A DNA stretch of 23,538 bases, from positions 1-23,538 of the IMG/VR virus record IMGVR_UViG_3300010413_000176. One strand, 5' to 3'. Position numbers and translations under genes: made by a program. Source of the stretch: a virus. Of the stretch, positions 1 through 5,316 are shown piece by piece. Position 1 is the stretch's first letter; the number at the start of each line of letters is the position of its first letter. The notes under the pieces were generated by a model that saw only the letters and a list, made by a program, of their open reading frames with translations, was not told the origin of the DNA and ran no database searches.

Positions 1-360
1 GACGTCGAGCAGCCCCCCATCATCATCAACGACGGGATCAAACGTGGTCATAGCACACAGATTCGTCACACCGAGATCCCCGTCCCCCGTGCAGGTCGTG
101 AGGCACTGGCACGCTGGTTCTGGCGCATCTGTAGGGAGAACGGTCAAGGCTTCTCCCAGAACGTGGCCCAACAATACCACATCACCCGCAGAGAATGCAA
201 AAAGATCCAGTGCGTCTTCGAGAGTAGGGGATGGGCCGTCAGCCGTGGCACAACCCAGGGATACGACCTCGTAGGTACAGAAGATTCTCCACTCGATGGC
301 CTCAACAAGATGTGGTCCATCGTCAAGCAGTTCTACCCCGACGCTCGCCCACCCCAGTAG
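1..360 (+). CDS. Unrecognised protein, C-terminal part (5' end outside window), winged-helix look
   Basis: The frame is open from base 1 to a TAG at 358-360, so this is the last 119 residues of a longer gene. A GTG at 163 could start a shorter product, but the frame runs well upstream in plausible protein sequence with no good ribosome binding site at 163. The middle part (FSQNVAQQYHITRRECKKIQ, then a stretch ending SRGTTQGYDLVG) has the spacing of a helix-turn-helix followed by a wing, so a DNA-binding C-terminal domain is possible. I do not recognise the family. It precedes the control region at 361-795 and is probably the last gene of an upstream + strand operon. Confidence 0.6.
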   Translation, partial: DVEQPPIIINDGIKRGHSTQIRHTEIPVPRAGREALARWFWRICRENGQGFSQNVAQQYHITRRECKKIQCVFESRGWAVSRGTTQGYDLVGTEDSPLDGLNKMWSIVKQFYPDARPPQ

Positions 361-488
361 CACGCGTATGATGCATGTACAGGCGTGGGGAACGCACGCA
401 CGCACGCATACGCACGGGTGGAGATATAAGAAATGTTGGTTATGAAATCTTCTTATACCATCCTCAGCAGGGAAGGTACACCTGGGAA

Positions 489-510
489 AAAGAACATGAT
501 CATGTTCTTT
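489..510. repeat. 22-bp perfect palindrome, probable operator
   Basis: The left arm AAAGAACATGA is followed directly by its exact reverse complement, centred on TGATCA. A partial copy (AAAGAACATGATCA) lies at 523-536 and the core GAACATGATCA recurs at 629-639. Perfect dyads of this size are typical binding sites for dimeric or tetrameric repressors. The gene 3' of this region encodes a ribbon-helix-helix protein, so that protein is the natural candidate ligand; this link is inference. The centre contains GATC, so methylation by a Dam-type enzyme could modulate binding if the host has one. Confidence 0.7.
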
Positions 511-620
511 CCGACTGCCAAAAAAGAACATGATCACAGTGTAAGTCAGACACTACCAGAAAAAATGAATGAGTGTATACAGTATGTGTTATAATATAGC
601 AAAGAGATCACAGAAAGCCG

Positions 621-710
621 GAAAAGAAGAACATGATCAACAACAACATGACCCTATAGTAAAAGTAGATTACATGGGGGTCATGTTGTTGTTCATGATC
701 TTCTTCTTTT
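621..710. repeat. Long imperfect inverted repeat with A-rich and T-rich ends
   Basis: The left arm (about 622-654) and right arm (677-710) are reverse complements over about 33 bp, with three mismatches clustered in the ATGATC core, and about 22 bp between them. The outer ends are AAAAGAAGA on the left and TCTTCTTTTT on the right. An RNA from either strand would fold into a very long hairpin ending in a U-rich stretch, so it could act as a bidirectional terminator for the upstream gene. The arms also carry the GAACATGATCA word, so it may double as a protein-binding site. Confidence 0.65.
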
Positions 711-730
711 TATGTCTGCTAGACTCACCC

Positions 731-759
731 TTGACAGCTTACCCAAGATCGTGTATAAT
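731..759 (+). promoter_or_regulatory. Consensus sigma-70 promoter for the small-gene operon
   Basis: TTGACA (731-736) and TATAAT (754-759) are both perfect matches with an ideal 17-bp spacer. Transcription should start near 766, about 30 bp before the ATG at 796. An AAGGAGG ribosome binding site lies at 784-790. The repeats at 489-710 sit just upstream, so regulation from upstream or by looping is plausible. Confidence 0.9.
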
Positions 760-795
760 GCTTATATCTAGTATATGTCTTACAAGGAGGATCAC

Positions 796-1005
796 ATGAG
801 AAAGATGGTTGGTCTGTACCTGTCAGATGATGCGACTGAGCTACTACAGGCTCTCGCTCAAGAGCTTGGCATCAGGAATAGGACAAAAGAGGGTGCCTGG
901 AGTGCTTCTGGTGCTCTTGAGCAGATCCTACGCACAATTCGGGAAAGGGGAGTAGACGAGGTTGCCGAGTGGTTCAGAATAGCATCACCAGACGAGACGG
1001 AGTAG
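796..1005 (+). CDS. Ribbon-helix-helix (Arc/MetJ-type) small DNA-binding protein
   Basis: A 69-residue protein. The start at 796 is chosen because AAGGAGG at 784-790 sits 5 bp before it; an in-frame ATG at 775 would place the ribosome binding site inside the gene. The N-terminus MRKMVGLYLSDDATELLQAL fits the ribbon-helix-helix pattern: a short beta strand (VGLYL), helix 1 with an LxxLAxELG-type end, then a Ser-containing turn (SASGALEQILRTI) as helix 2. There is an extra loop (RNRTKEGAW) between the helices. Such proteins bind DNA as dimers of dimers at repeated or palindromic sites. It is the first gene after the promoter and probably regulates itself through the upstream palindromes. The fold call is from pattern only. 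Confidence 0.7.
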   Translation: MRKMVGLYLSDDATELLQALAQELGIRNRTKEGAWSASGALEQILRTIRERGVDEVAEWFRIASPDETE

Positions 1006-1020
1006 GAAGAGAGGTGGGAG

Positions 1021-1275
1021 ATGGGTGTCAAGATTCTATACGATGTAATCCAAGAACGAAACAGACTCCGCGCCGTCAATGCCGAGCTGGTGGAGGCGTG
1101 CGAGGATGTAGCAAAAGTACCGAAAGAAGCTCTCGATTTGATCCAGCGCCACGGATATGTCTTTGACAACAATGGTGGCTCGTGGGAAAAACTCGCATTC
1201 ACTCTCTACAATATGTTGATCGAATGTGGACAAGAGACGCATGCCGCCCTCGCCCGCGCAAAGGGGGAACAATGA
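1021..1275 (+). CDS. Small coiled-coil accessory protein, cassette family
   Basis: An 84-residue protein of unknown function. A purine-rich GAGGTGGGAG stretch precedes the ATG. The first ~35 residues (YDVIQERNRLRAVNAELVEA) look like a heptad coiled coil and the last nine are ALARAKGEQ. Both segments recur at DNA level in the gene at 1762-2070: RAVNAELVEA against RAVNAQLVEA, and an identical 35-bp stretch over the 3' end and the start of the next gene. The stop overlaps the next ATG (ATGA), which suggests translational coupling. Confidence 0.75.
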   Translation: MGVKILYDVIQERNRLRAVNAELVEACEDVAKVPKEALDLIQRHGYVFDNNGGSWEKLAFTLYNMLIECGQETHAALARAKGEQ

Positions 1276-1277
1276 AC
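1243..1277 (+). repeat. 35-bp gene-junction repeat, copy 1
   Basis: This segment is identical to 2038-2072. It covers the last codons of one small gene (ALARAKGEQ), the shared ribosome binding site AAGGGGG, and the ATG and first Asn codon of the next. Because it spans a gene junction, recombination between the copies would swap or delete whole gene cassettes. Confidence 0.9.
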
Positions 1278-1484
1278 GCACCACATGCAGTACGGTGGGC
1301 TATTCGAGAAGCACCGTTCGAGACTATATGGACAAAATGGCACTGGACAGAAGATGCCTGTTGGACACTGTGCAAACGGTTTATACCATTAGGGCCAACT
1401 GATCCACATTTGTTTCCAGAGACAGAAGACGAACCAGACCGTGTTAATTGCAAGCTATGTTTGCAGAAAATGGAGGCCCAATGA
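1272..1484 (+). CDS. Small CxxC zinc-finger-like protein
   Basis: A 70-residue protein. The start is set at the ATGA overlap with the previous gene, behind AAGGGGG; a longer in-frame start at 1182 lies inside that gene and has no ribosome site. Two cysteine clusters (CWTLC and, near the end, CKLCLQKM) could bind a metal. Small phage proteins ending in a VxCxxCL motif are common and their function is unknown. It ends in another ATGA overlap with the next gene. Confidence 0.7.
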   Translation: MNAPHAVRWAIREAPFETIWTKWHWTEDACWTLCKRFIPLGPTDPHLFPETEDEPDRVNCKLCLQKMEAQ

Positions 1485-1744
1485 ACGCAACAGATCAGGC
1501 GGCACAGGACATCGCCGCGTTGCAGGCTGAGAATGAGAGGCTGAGGGAAGAGTGTAAGGAGTTGAACAAGGACTTTGCATGGCAATTGCGAGTGTCAGGA
1601 GAATTGATCACACGTGTTCACGCTCTTGAGGCAGCTATACGAGAAATCAGACAACAAAACGCAGATAGTGCGTGTGAGATCGCAGATATTTGTAACGCGG
1701 TTATAGGCATTGATCCTGCCGAACTTGCCGCCCTGGACGGCTAG
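1481..1744 (+). CDS. Small coiled-coil accessory protein, cassette family
   Basis: An 87-residue protein starting at the ATGA overlap, with GGAGG four bases upstream; an earlier ATG at 1448 lies inside the previous gene. Residues ~9-60 form a predicted coiled coil opening with DIAALQAENERLREE, and the C-terminus is AELAALDG. The DNA for DIAALQAENE is 29/30 identical to the start of the gene at 2067-2372, and the DNA for LQAENERLRE is 27/28 identical to a second stretch inside that gene. Function unknown. Confidence 0.75.
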   Translation: MNATDQAAQDIAALQAENERLREECKELNKDFAWQLRVSGELITRVHALEAAIREIRQQNADSACEIADICNAVIGIDPAELAALDG

Positions 1745-1761
1745 GAATGGAGAGGTGAGAG

Positions 1762-2070
1762 ATGGCAGACTATACCAAAATACCAAACGGGAAAGATGTG
1801 TTCATTCGCATGATTATAGAAGAGAATGCCGCACTACGTCAGCAATGCAGTGAGTTAAAAGAAGAAGTCGATCTGACAACCGATCGCTATCAGGAGTTTC
1901 TGGAAGAATTGGCCAAATGTCGCGCCGTCAACGCGCAACTGGTGGAGGCGCTGCGACGGATCAATGAGGCCGCAGCGTATGACATCCAGTACGGCGACGA
2001 AGGGCCGAACACGGATGACATAGAGGCCATTTCGCGTGCCGCCCTCGCCCGCGCAAAGGGGGAACAATGA
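1762..2070 (+). CDS. Small coiled-coil accessory protein, cassette family
   Basis: A 102-residue protein preceded by GGAGAGGTGAG. Residues ~20-65 are a long heptad-rich helix (ENAALRQQCSELKEEVDL, then RAVNAQLVEALRRI), followed by an acidic linker and the C-terminal tag ALARAKGEQ. It shares its middle and 3' modules with the gene at 1021-1275. It overlaps the next gene by ATGA at 2067-2070. Function unknown. Confidence 0.75.
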   Translation: MADYTKIPNGKDVFIRMIIEENAALRQQCSELKEEVDLTTDRYQEFLEELAKCRAVNAQLVEALRRINEAAAYDIQYGDEGPNTDDIEAISRAALARAKGEQ

Positions 2071-2072
2071 AC
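2038..2072 (+). repeat. 35-bp gene-junction repeat, copy 2
   Basis: Identical to 1243-1277 and placed at the same position relative to gene end and start. A crossover between the copies would remove 795 bp carrying two whole coiled-coil genes and one CxxC gene. Confidence 0.9.
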
Positions 2073-2372
2073 TCGGAACAGCAGGCAGCGGTGGACATCG
2101 CCGCGTTGCAGGCGGAGAATGAATGGGGACATTGCATGGGTATAGAAGTTCAGCGCGTTAGGCGCATTTTGCGCGAACTCATACCCAGTATCAAGTGTGA
2201 TGGCTTTGATCTGCCTGCAGTAGTAGGATCAATGGTGCAAGACCTGCAGGCGGAGAATGAGAGGCTGAGGGAGGCGTTGGAGATAGTGGCTAACTGGAAA
2301 CACGGTCAAGGTTGTTCCCAACTGATAGACCTGCGACAACTCGCCCGCGCCGCCCTGGACGGCGGGGAATGA
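2067..2372 (+). CDS. Small coiled-coil accessory protein, cassette family
   Basis: A 101-residue protein with AAGGGGG before the ATG. It contains the shared coiled-coil module twice: DIAALQAENEWG at the N-terminus and DLQAENERLREALE in the middle. Between them is a unique helical segment (VQRVRRILRELIPSIKC). The C-terminus ARAALDGGE resembles the end of the gene at 1481-1744. The internal repetition supports assembly by recombination between short homologous segments. Function unknown. Confidence 0.75.
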   Translation: MNSEQQAAVDIAALQAENEWGHCMGIEVQRVRRILRELIPSIKCDGFDLPAVVGSMVQDLQAENERLREALEIVANWKHGQGCSQLIDLRQLARAALDGGE

Positions 2373-2394
2373 GCCCCGTAGGGTAGCAGAATAC

Positions 2395-2429
2395 GAACCG
2401 ACTGAACCGAACGGAACGGACAGAACGGA
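2395..2429 (+). repeat. Cluster of five GAACSGA words
   Basis: GAACCGA occurs at 2395 and 2404, and GAACGGA at 2409, 2414 and 2423, giving steps of 9, 5, 5 and 9 bp. It fills most of the 64-bp gap before the gene at 2437, which stands out in an operon where nearly all other genes overlap. It may be a protein-binding cluster or simple purine-rich leader sequence. Confidence 0.5.
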
Positions 2430-2436
2430 GAGAGGG

Positions 2437-2622
2437 ATGATCAAAGTAACAAGTGAAGCGAGAACCACAGCAGGTAAATGTTCATTTGGGTGTGACGATT
2501 GGAGTTATATCGGAGTCTATGTAATCCACCTCCCGTGTTTGATTGGTTCATTCAAGTTGCGTATCTGTTCACGATGTTGGGAAGAGCTTAAAGAGGCATT
2601 CAAAAAAGTGCAGGTACGATAA
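2437..2622 (+). CDS. Small Cys-rich protein, zinc-ribbon-like
   Basis: A 61-residue protein with GAGAGAGGG just before the ATG. It has CSFGC near residue 15 and CSRCW near residue 47, the spacing of a small treble-clef or zinc-ribbon fold, followed by a basic helix (EELKEAFKKVQVR). The family is unrecognised. Its stop overlaps the next start (TAATG). Confidence 0.65.
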   Translation: MIKVTSEARTTAGKCSFGCDDWSYIGVYVIHLPCLIGSFKLRICSRCWEELKEAFKKVQVR

Positions 2623-2882
2623 TGGCTCTTGACGCTTTCCTAGTCCAGTACGCCAAGCAAATCATCACTGGCAATGCGATCGCTATGCTCTGTACGGCCT
2701 CGGCGCACGGGGCAACCAACCGGGAGTATGTCCGCGGCATTCTCGACACCACACGCTCCCAGGCTACGTCGTTCGGCATCCAGTGGAATAGCGTAGCACA
2801 GGAGATCCGCCAGGCGCTACAGGATGCTGGCCGGGAGGATCTGATCGAGGCAGTCGGACGGGGGATGATAGGAGAGGGATGA
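2622..2882 (+). CDS. Hypothetical small helical protein
   Basis: An 86-residue protein that begins inside the TAATG overlap with its upstream neighbour. It appears mostly helical, with no transmembrane segment or Cys cluster and with a Gly-rich end (AVGRGMIGEG). I do not recognise it. Its continuous coupling with genes on both sides supports that it is translated. Confidence 0.65.
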   Translation: MALDAFLVQYAKQIITGNAIAMLCTASAHGATNREYVRGILDTTRSQATSFGIQWNSVAQEIRQALQDAGREDLIEAVGRGMIGEG

Positions 2883-3142
2883 TGGACTGGAGACTATTTG
2901 GCATTCTAATCGTAGCTATCGTGTCGTGTCTTGTGGCATTGTATCAGGGACAGATAAGACACAGGAAACAAATAACCAGGCTGTATGAACGGCTGAACAT
3001 ATGTCATGGTGCATTATGGGCAATCTCTGGCATATTCCCTAGCCTCACAGCAAATCGTGATGATTTGTGGCAGATTGTAATGGAAATGCACAAGATTGCA
3101 AAACAGGCGGATGATATACTCAACACACTACAGGAGGACTAA
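2879..3142 (+). CDS. Small single-pass membrane protein
   Basis: An 87-residue protein starting at 2879 or at the next codon (2882); GGAGAGGG ends at 2878, so 2882 gives better spacing. Residues ~6-24 (LFGILIVAIVSCLVALYQG) form one transmembrane segment, followed by a basic stretch (RHRKQ) and a soluble helical part. Topology would be N-out and C-in by the positive-inside rule. An N-terminal anchor with a helical domain is also seen in inner-membrane spanins, but nothing specific supports that here. The stop overlaps the next start. Confidence 0.65.
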   Translation: MMDWRLFGILIVAIVSCLVALYQGQIRHRKQITRLYERLNICHGALWAISGIFPSLTANRDDLWQIVMEMHKIAKQADDILNTLQED

Positions 3143-3483
3143 TGGACGACCTGCGCGAGTTGGACATCAAGGTGGCAGAGGCGCTGGGATACAAACACTT
3201 TCCTCCGCCAGCAATGCCACCGTGGCAAAAACCAGGATCTGTAATGTATACTTTGCCACATTACAGAACCGACATAGCAGTAGCCACAGAAGTAAAGGAA
3301 TATCTCTACAGCACACACGGCATCTGGTTGAGCACAGGACGTCTACACGATGGCAGATACGTAGCAGGTGAGATCCAAGATGTCGCTGACTGGGACTGGT
3401 GGAAGTACTGGAGTATCGCAGACACAGAGTCCGAGGCCATCTGCCATGCATTCCTCGCGGCGATGTCCGACGTGAAGGACTAA
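3142..3483 (+). CDS. Phage ABA-sandwich-like protein
   Basis: A 113-residue protein preceded by AGGAGG (3131-3136). The pattern matches small phage proteins with the so-called ABA sandwich domain: an N-terminal helix with VAEALGY, then a YRTDIAVATEVKEYL helix, aromatic strands, and a final ADTESEAICHAFLAAM helix. The A-x-AICxAxLxA ending is the most characteristic part. These proteins are common in phage accessory regions and have no firm function. It overlaps both neighbours by a stop/start fusion. Confidence 0.7.
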   Translation: MDDLRELDIKVAEALGYKHFPPPAMPPWQKPGSVMYTLPHYRTDIAVATEVKEYLYSTHGIWLSTGRLHDGRYVAGEIQDVADWDWWKYWSIADTESEAICHAFLAAMSDVKD

Positions 3484-3695
3484 TGTTCACCTGCTCCAAG
3501 TGCCACCGTTCCGCATTCCTCGTCCACGGCCTCTGCCGGCAGTGTGCCCCGGACCTGCACTCCCAGACCACGGACTGGGCGCCATACAATGCCCTCTGCG
3601 ATCAGTACGAACGGGAGACGGGCACCCGGGCCGTGGACGATTGGGAAGGGTTTGACGACTGGTGTAGAGTGAGGGAGAGAGACATAGTCCCTTGA
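3483..3695 (+). CDS. Small zinc-ribbon protein
   Basis: A 70-residue protein. The start at the TAATG overlap is preferred over an earlier in-frame ATG at 3399, which lies inside the previous gene. Two CxxC knuckles (CSKC at residues 4-7 and CRQC near 18) form a classic zinc ribbon, followed by an acidic, Trp-rich tail. It is the last gene of the operon that starts at 796. The partner is unknown. Confidence 0.7.
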   Translation: MFTCSKCHRSAFLVHGLCRQCAPDLHSQTTDWAPYNALCDQYERETGTRAVDDWEGFDDWCRVRERDIVP

Positions 3696-3696
3696 C

Positions 3697-3736
3697 ACAG
3701 AAAAAGGCACACCTTGTTGGCTGCGCCTTTCCCTGT
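3697..3736 (-). terminator. Rho-independent terminator of the minus-strand operon
   Basis: Read on the - strand, a 15-nt left arm (3736-3722, ACAGGGAAAGGCGCA) pairs along its whole length with the right arm (3711-3697) using three G-U wobbles, with a 10-nt loop and U-rich sequence in the right arm (CCTTTTTCTGT). On the + strand the wobbles become A-C mismatches, so the hairpin is best formed by RNA from the - strand. It sits 23 bp past the stop of the last - strand gene. It could also slow + strand transcription arriving from the operon ending at 3695. Confidence 0.8.
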
Positions 3737-3758
3737 TTTCCTTCTCGGTATGATGACC

Positions 3759-4010
3759 CTATTGTACCATAGCTTCCTTTACCTTGTCCAGCACGGCCCA
3801 CTTCAAGTCTTGCACGATCTCCTCCCCAGCGTGTGCCAACAACCACTCCTCGAGCTCATGATCCCGTGTGGCCGTGTACCCGGCCAGCGTCGTCCCACAC
3901 GTCATACAATTCCACAGGGAGCACAGCGGCTGATCGTTTTCGTCCTCTTGTATGCCAATGAACTGCTTGCCCGAGTGCTGCCCACAGGATGGGCAGAAGG
4001 TCAGGATCAT
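3759..4010 (-). CDS. Zinc-ribbon protein, last gene of the minus-strand operon
   Basis: An 83-residue protein. The start at 4010 is chosen because TAGGAGGTG lies just upstream; a longer frame begins at 4034 but would contain that site. CPSCG (residues 6-10) and CMTCG (about residue 35) form a zinc ribbon with a loop of about 27 residues, followed by an acidic helical tail. It resembles the many small phage zinc ribbons of unknown role. It overlaps the upstream RlpA-like gene by four bases (ATGA), so the two are co-translated. Confidence 0.75.
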   Translation of the reverse strand: MILTFCPSCGQHSGKQFIGIQEDENDQPLCSLWNCMTCGTTLAGYTATRDHELEEWLLAHAGEEIVQDLKWAVLDKVKEAMVQ

Positions 4011-4435
4011 TCTACACCTCCTATCACCAGACACGGACCAGGCAATCTTCCCCCCGGTTCCACTTCCACGACCTCAAACCGCTGGACCTCTACCCGTATC
4101 CCTCTCCCCACCGTCCCCAACTCCACAGCTCGGGGGTGTCCCATCTCGAGTAGAATCCCATTGTCCCGCATCCACTCCGCTGTCCCATCCCCCGGTCTCG
4201 CACAGTCTACCACGGTAGCCATTTCCCAGTCCTCCCCGGCATACCGGATGGACCAGTGTTCCCCGAGGTCTGCACAGGACTGCACAGCGATCGGCCTGTA
4301 GAGTGGGGGGTAGGCAAGTTGTACGATGTCCTCTCTCCCAGACAGGCGGTTGTGGACGACTTCAGACATCTTGCCCGGTCCATACTGACTGGACCATCCA
4401 GAGACAACAGTCAAAACCAAAACGGCTATCTTCAC
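4007..4435 (-). CDS. RlpA-like double-psi beta-barrel protein, probably exported
   Basis: A 142-residue protein starting with GTG at 4435 behind GAGGGAC. A short hydrophobic N-terminus (KIAVLVLTVVSG) is followed by GWSSQYGPG, the entry motif of RlpA/expansin-like double-psi barrels (GxASxYGPG). Further matches are VVDCARPGDG (residues 75-84, with the acidic D77), GILLEMG (93-99) and AVELGTVGRGIRVEV (103-117), which fit the barrel's last strands. RlpA proteins act in the periplasm on peptidoglycan, some as lytic transglycosylases. The hydrophobic N-terminus is short for a signal peptide, so export is likely but not certain. A role in lysis or wall remodelling is inference. Confidence 0.7.
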   Translation of the reverse strand: MKIAVLVLTVVSGWSSQYGPGKMSEVVHNRLSGREDIVQLAYPPLYRPIAVQSCADLGEHWSIRYAGEDWEMATVVDCARPGDGTAEWMRDNGILLEMGHPRAVELGTVGRGIRVEVQRFEVVEVEPGGRLPGPCLVIGGVE

Positions 4436-4608
4436 TGTCCCTCTACAAACACGTCCACCCAGTCCTCCCCCTCCTGTGGCCCTACCATCTCAGTCGCAGC
4501 AGGCGTCACCGTCCATCCCGACCTGTCCATCCCGTCCCAGTCGTCACATGCCAGCGAGCACAGGGCCAGGACACACAGGACCAATAAGAACGCATATCGA
4601 GCTTTCAT
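4432..4608 (-). CDS. Small lipoprotein, first gene of the minus-strand operon
   Basis: A 58-residue protein, ATG at 4608 with AAAGGGGAC upstream. The N-terminus MKARYAFLLVLCVLALCSLA followed by Cys21 is a lipoprotein signal: a basic n-region, a long Leu-rich core and a Cys at the expected place. Ser at -3 is weaker than the usual Leu. After lipidation only about 38 acidic residues remain (DDWDGMDRSGW and onward). Its TGA overlaps the GTG of the RlpA-like gene (GTGA). Small phage lipoproteins can act as superinfection exclusion or as outer spanins; neither can be decided here. Confidence 0.7.
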   Translation of the reverse strand: MKARYAFLLVLCVLALCSLACDDWDGMDRSGWTVTPAATEMVGPQEGEDWVDVFVEGQ

Positions 4609-4640
4609 CTTGTCCCCTTTCTATACCCAACCTCCCCTCT

Positions 4641-4670
4641 ATTCTACCACACTATCCCCCAATTTGTCAA
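4641..4670 (-). promoter_or_regulatory. Sigma-70 promoter of the minus-strand operon
   Basis: On the - strand, TTGACA (4670-4665) is followed after 18 bp by TAGAAT (4646-4641), one mismatch from consensus. Transcription would begin near 4634, about 26 bp before the lipoprotein ATG at 4608. It is divergent from the + strand promoter at 4703-4730, with the two -35 boxes 32 bp apart, so a single regulator could control both. Confidence 0.8.
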
Positions 4671-4702
4671 GACCCAAACTTACCAACTCTTCATAACCCC
4701 CC

Positions 4703-4730
4703 TTGACAATGCCCCAACATATGGTATAAT
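4703..4730 (+). promoter_or_regulatory. Sigma-70 promoter of the packaging operon, extended -10
   Basis: TTGACA (4703-4708) and TATAAT (4725-4730) are separated by 16 bp. The -10 is preceded by TGG, an extended -10 that offsets the short spacer. Transcription should start near 4737, leaving a leader of about 136 nt before the small terminase gene. Confidence 0.88.
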
Positions 4731-4742
4731 GAGTCTACCAAA

Positions 4743-4815
4743 CCACTACAGGTAGTGGCATCTGTCCTTCCTTCCTGGTATGGGCTGCCCGTTGGCGTGG
4801 AGCGGGCAGCCCGTG
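4743..4815 (+). promoter_or_regulatory. Structured leader RNA with two hairpins
   Basis: Hairpin 1 (4743-4758) is CCACTAC and its exact complement around a 2-nt centre. Hairpin 2 has a perfect 10-bp GC-rich stem (4782-4791 with 4803-4812, GGGCTGCCCG), extendable to 13 bp with wobbles (4779-4815), and an 11-nt loop. No T tract follows hairpin 2, so it is not a standard terminator. Two leader hairpins right after a phage promoter recall the put antitermination RNAs of phage HK022, but I see no sequence match to them. RNA stability or processing is the alternative role. Confidence 0.55.
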
Positions 4816-4872
4816 GGGGGACATAAAGGAATCATAGACAGATCAGAAAGTTCATGAGAGAAACAAAGAAAA

Positions 4873-5310
4873 ATGGCAGATCAGGACATAAAGCCATCCG
4901 AAAGACTCACAGAACTCCTCAAAACTTTCACCGCTGATCAACTCCGTTTTGTAGATTACCGCATGCATGCCGACAGTGACAAAGAGGCTGCCGAACAAGC
5001 TGGTATGAATGTCAACAGCATCTACCAGTGGCGCAATAAGCAGGACATCAACGAGGCTGTGCAGCTCGCACAGTATGATGGTGTGATCCTCGGGTGGGCA
5101 CGCATTCATCGACTACTTGGAAGAGCAATCGACATTCTGTCCGAGGGTATTGAGCAGGGGATAGTAGGCGATCGCGGCTGGGATGCCATGCTAGAAGTCC
5201 TCGATCGTCTTGGGATGACGGCACCAACCAAGCACAAGCACGAGGGAACAGGTGATGATGGTTCCTTTGTCGTTCGTGTCGTTGGTGGCATTGACACAGA
5301 TGACATTTAG
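4873..5310 (+). CDS. terS: Terminase small subunit
   Basis: A 145-residue protein directly before the large terminase. An in-frame stop just upstream fixes the start near 4873; the ribosome site is weak (GAGAG, about 13 bases away). Residues ~30-60 (HADSDKEAAEQAGMNVNSIYQWRN) are a helix-turn-helix of the kind small terminases use to recognise packaging-initiation DNA, and the C-terminus (about residues 125-145) is short and acidic. Family knowledge: TerS rings bind pac or cos and regulate the TerL motor. The assignment rests on the HTH, size and position. Confidence 0.8.
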   Translation: MADQDIKPSERLTELLKTFTADQLRFVDYRMHADSDKEAAEQAGMNVNSIYQWRNKQDINEAVQLAQYDGVILGWARIHRLLGRAIDILSEGIEQGIVGDRGWDAMLEVLDRLGMTAPTKHKHEGTGDDGSFVVRVVGGIDTDDI

Positions 5311-5316
5311 AGTACC

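Larger units (their letters stand above)
361..795. other. Non-coding AT-rich control region
   Basis: This 435-bp gap holds no convincing gene. From left to right it contains a short ACGC tandem run (about 392-409), a weak 8-bp inverted repeat TATAAGAA/TTCTTATA (425-432 and 450-457), a perfect palindrome (489-510), a partial copy of it (523-536), a possible extended -10 (TGTTATAAT, 587-595) without a good -35, a long inverted repeat (621-710) and a consensus promoter (731-759). The word GAACATGATCA occurs three times in direct orientation at 492, 526 and 629. A 76-codon frame at 569-799 crosses the inverted repeat and the promoter and is not credible as a gene. Confidence 0.75.

Noticed and set aside
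361-795. Replication origin in the AT-rich gap
   Set aside because: Palindromes and AT-rich sequence are present, but no replication gene, regular iteron set or recognised initiator sites can be shown in this window.
569-799. 76-codon frame on + strand
   Set aside because: It crosses the long inverted repeat and the consensus promoter, has no ribosome site, and its Leu/Phe-rich middle comes from the T-rich repeat arm.
2879-3142. Inner-membrane spanin
   Set aside because: One N-terminal membrane segment is not enough; no outer-membrane partner overlaps it and no endolysin or holin is nearby.
3692-3720. TTGACA at 3692-3697 as a + strand promoter
   Set aside because: No -10-like hexamer occurs 16-18 bp downstream; the bases belong to the edge of the terminator hairpin.
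3714-4696. Long + strand frames of 195 and 146 codons
   Set aside because: They run opposite to the three-gene minus-strand operon, are Pro/Ser-rich without domains, and have no ribosome sites; the - strand frames have signals, motifs and four-base overlaps.
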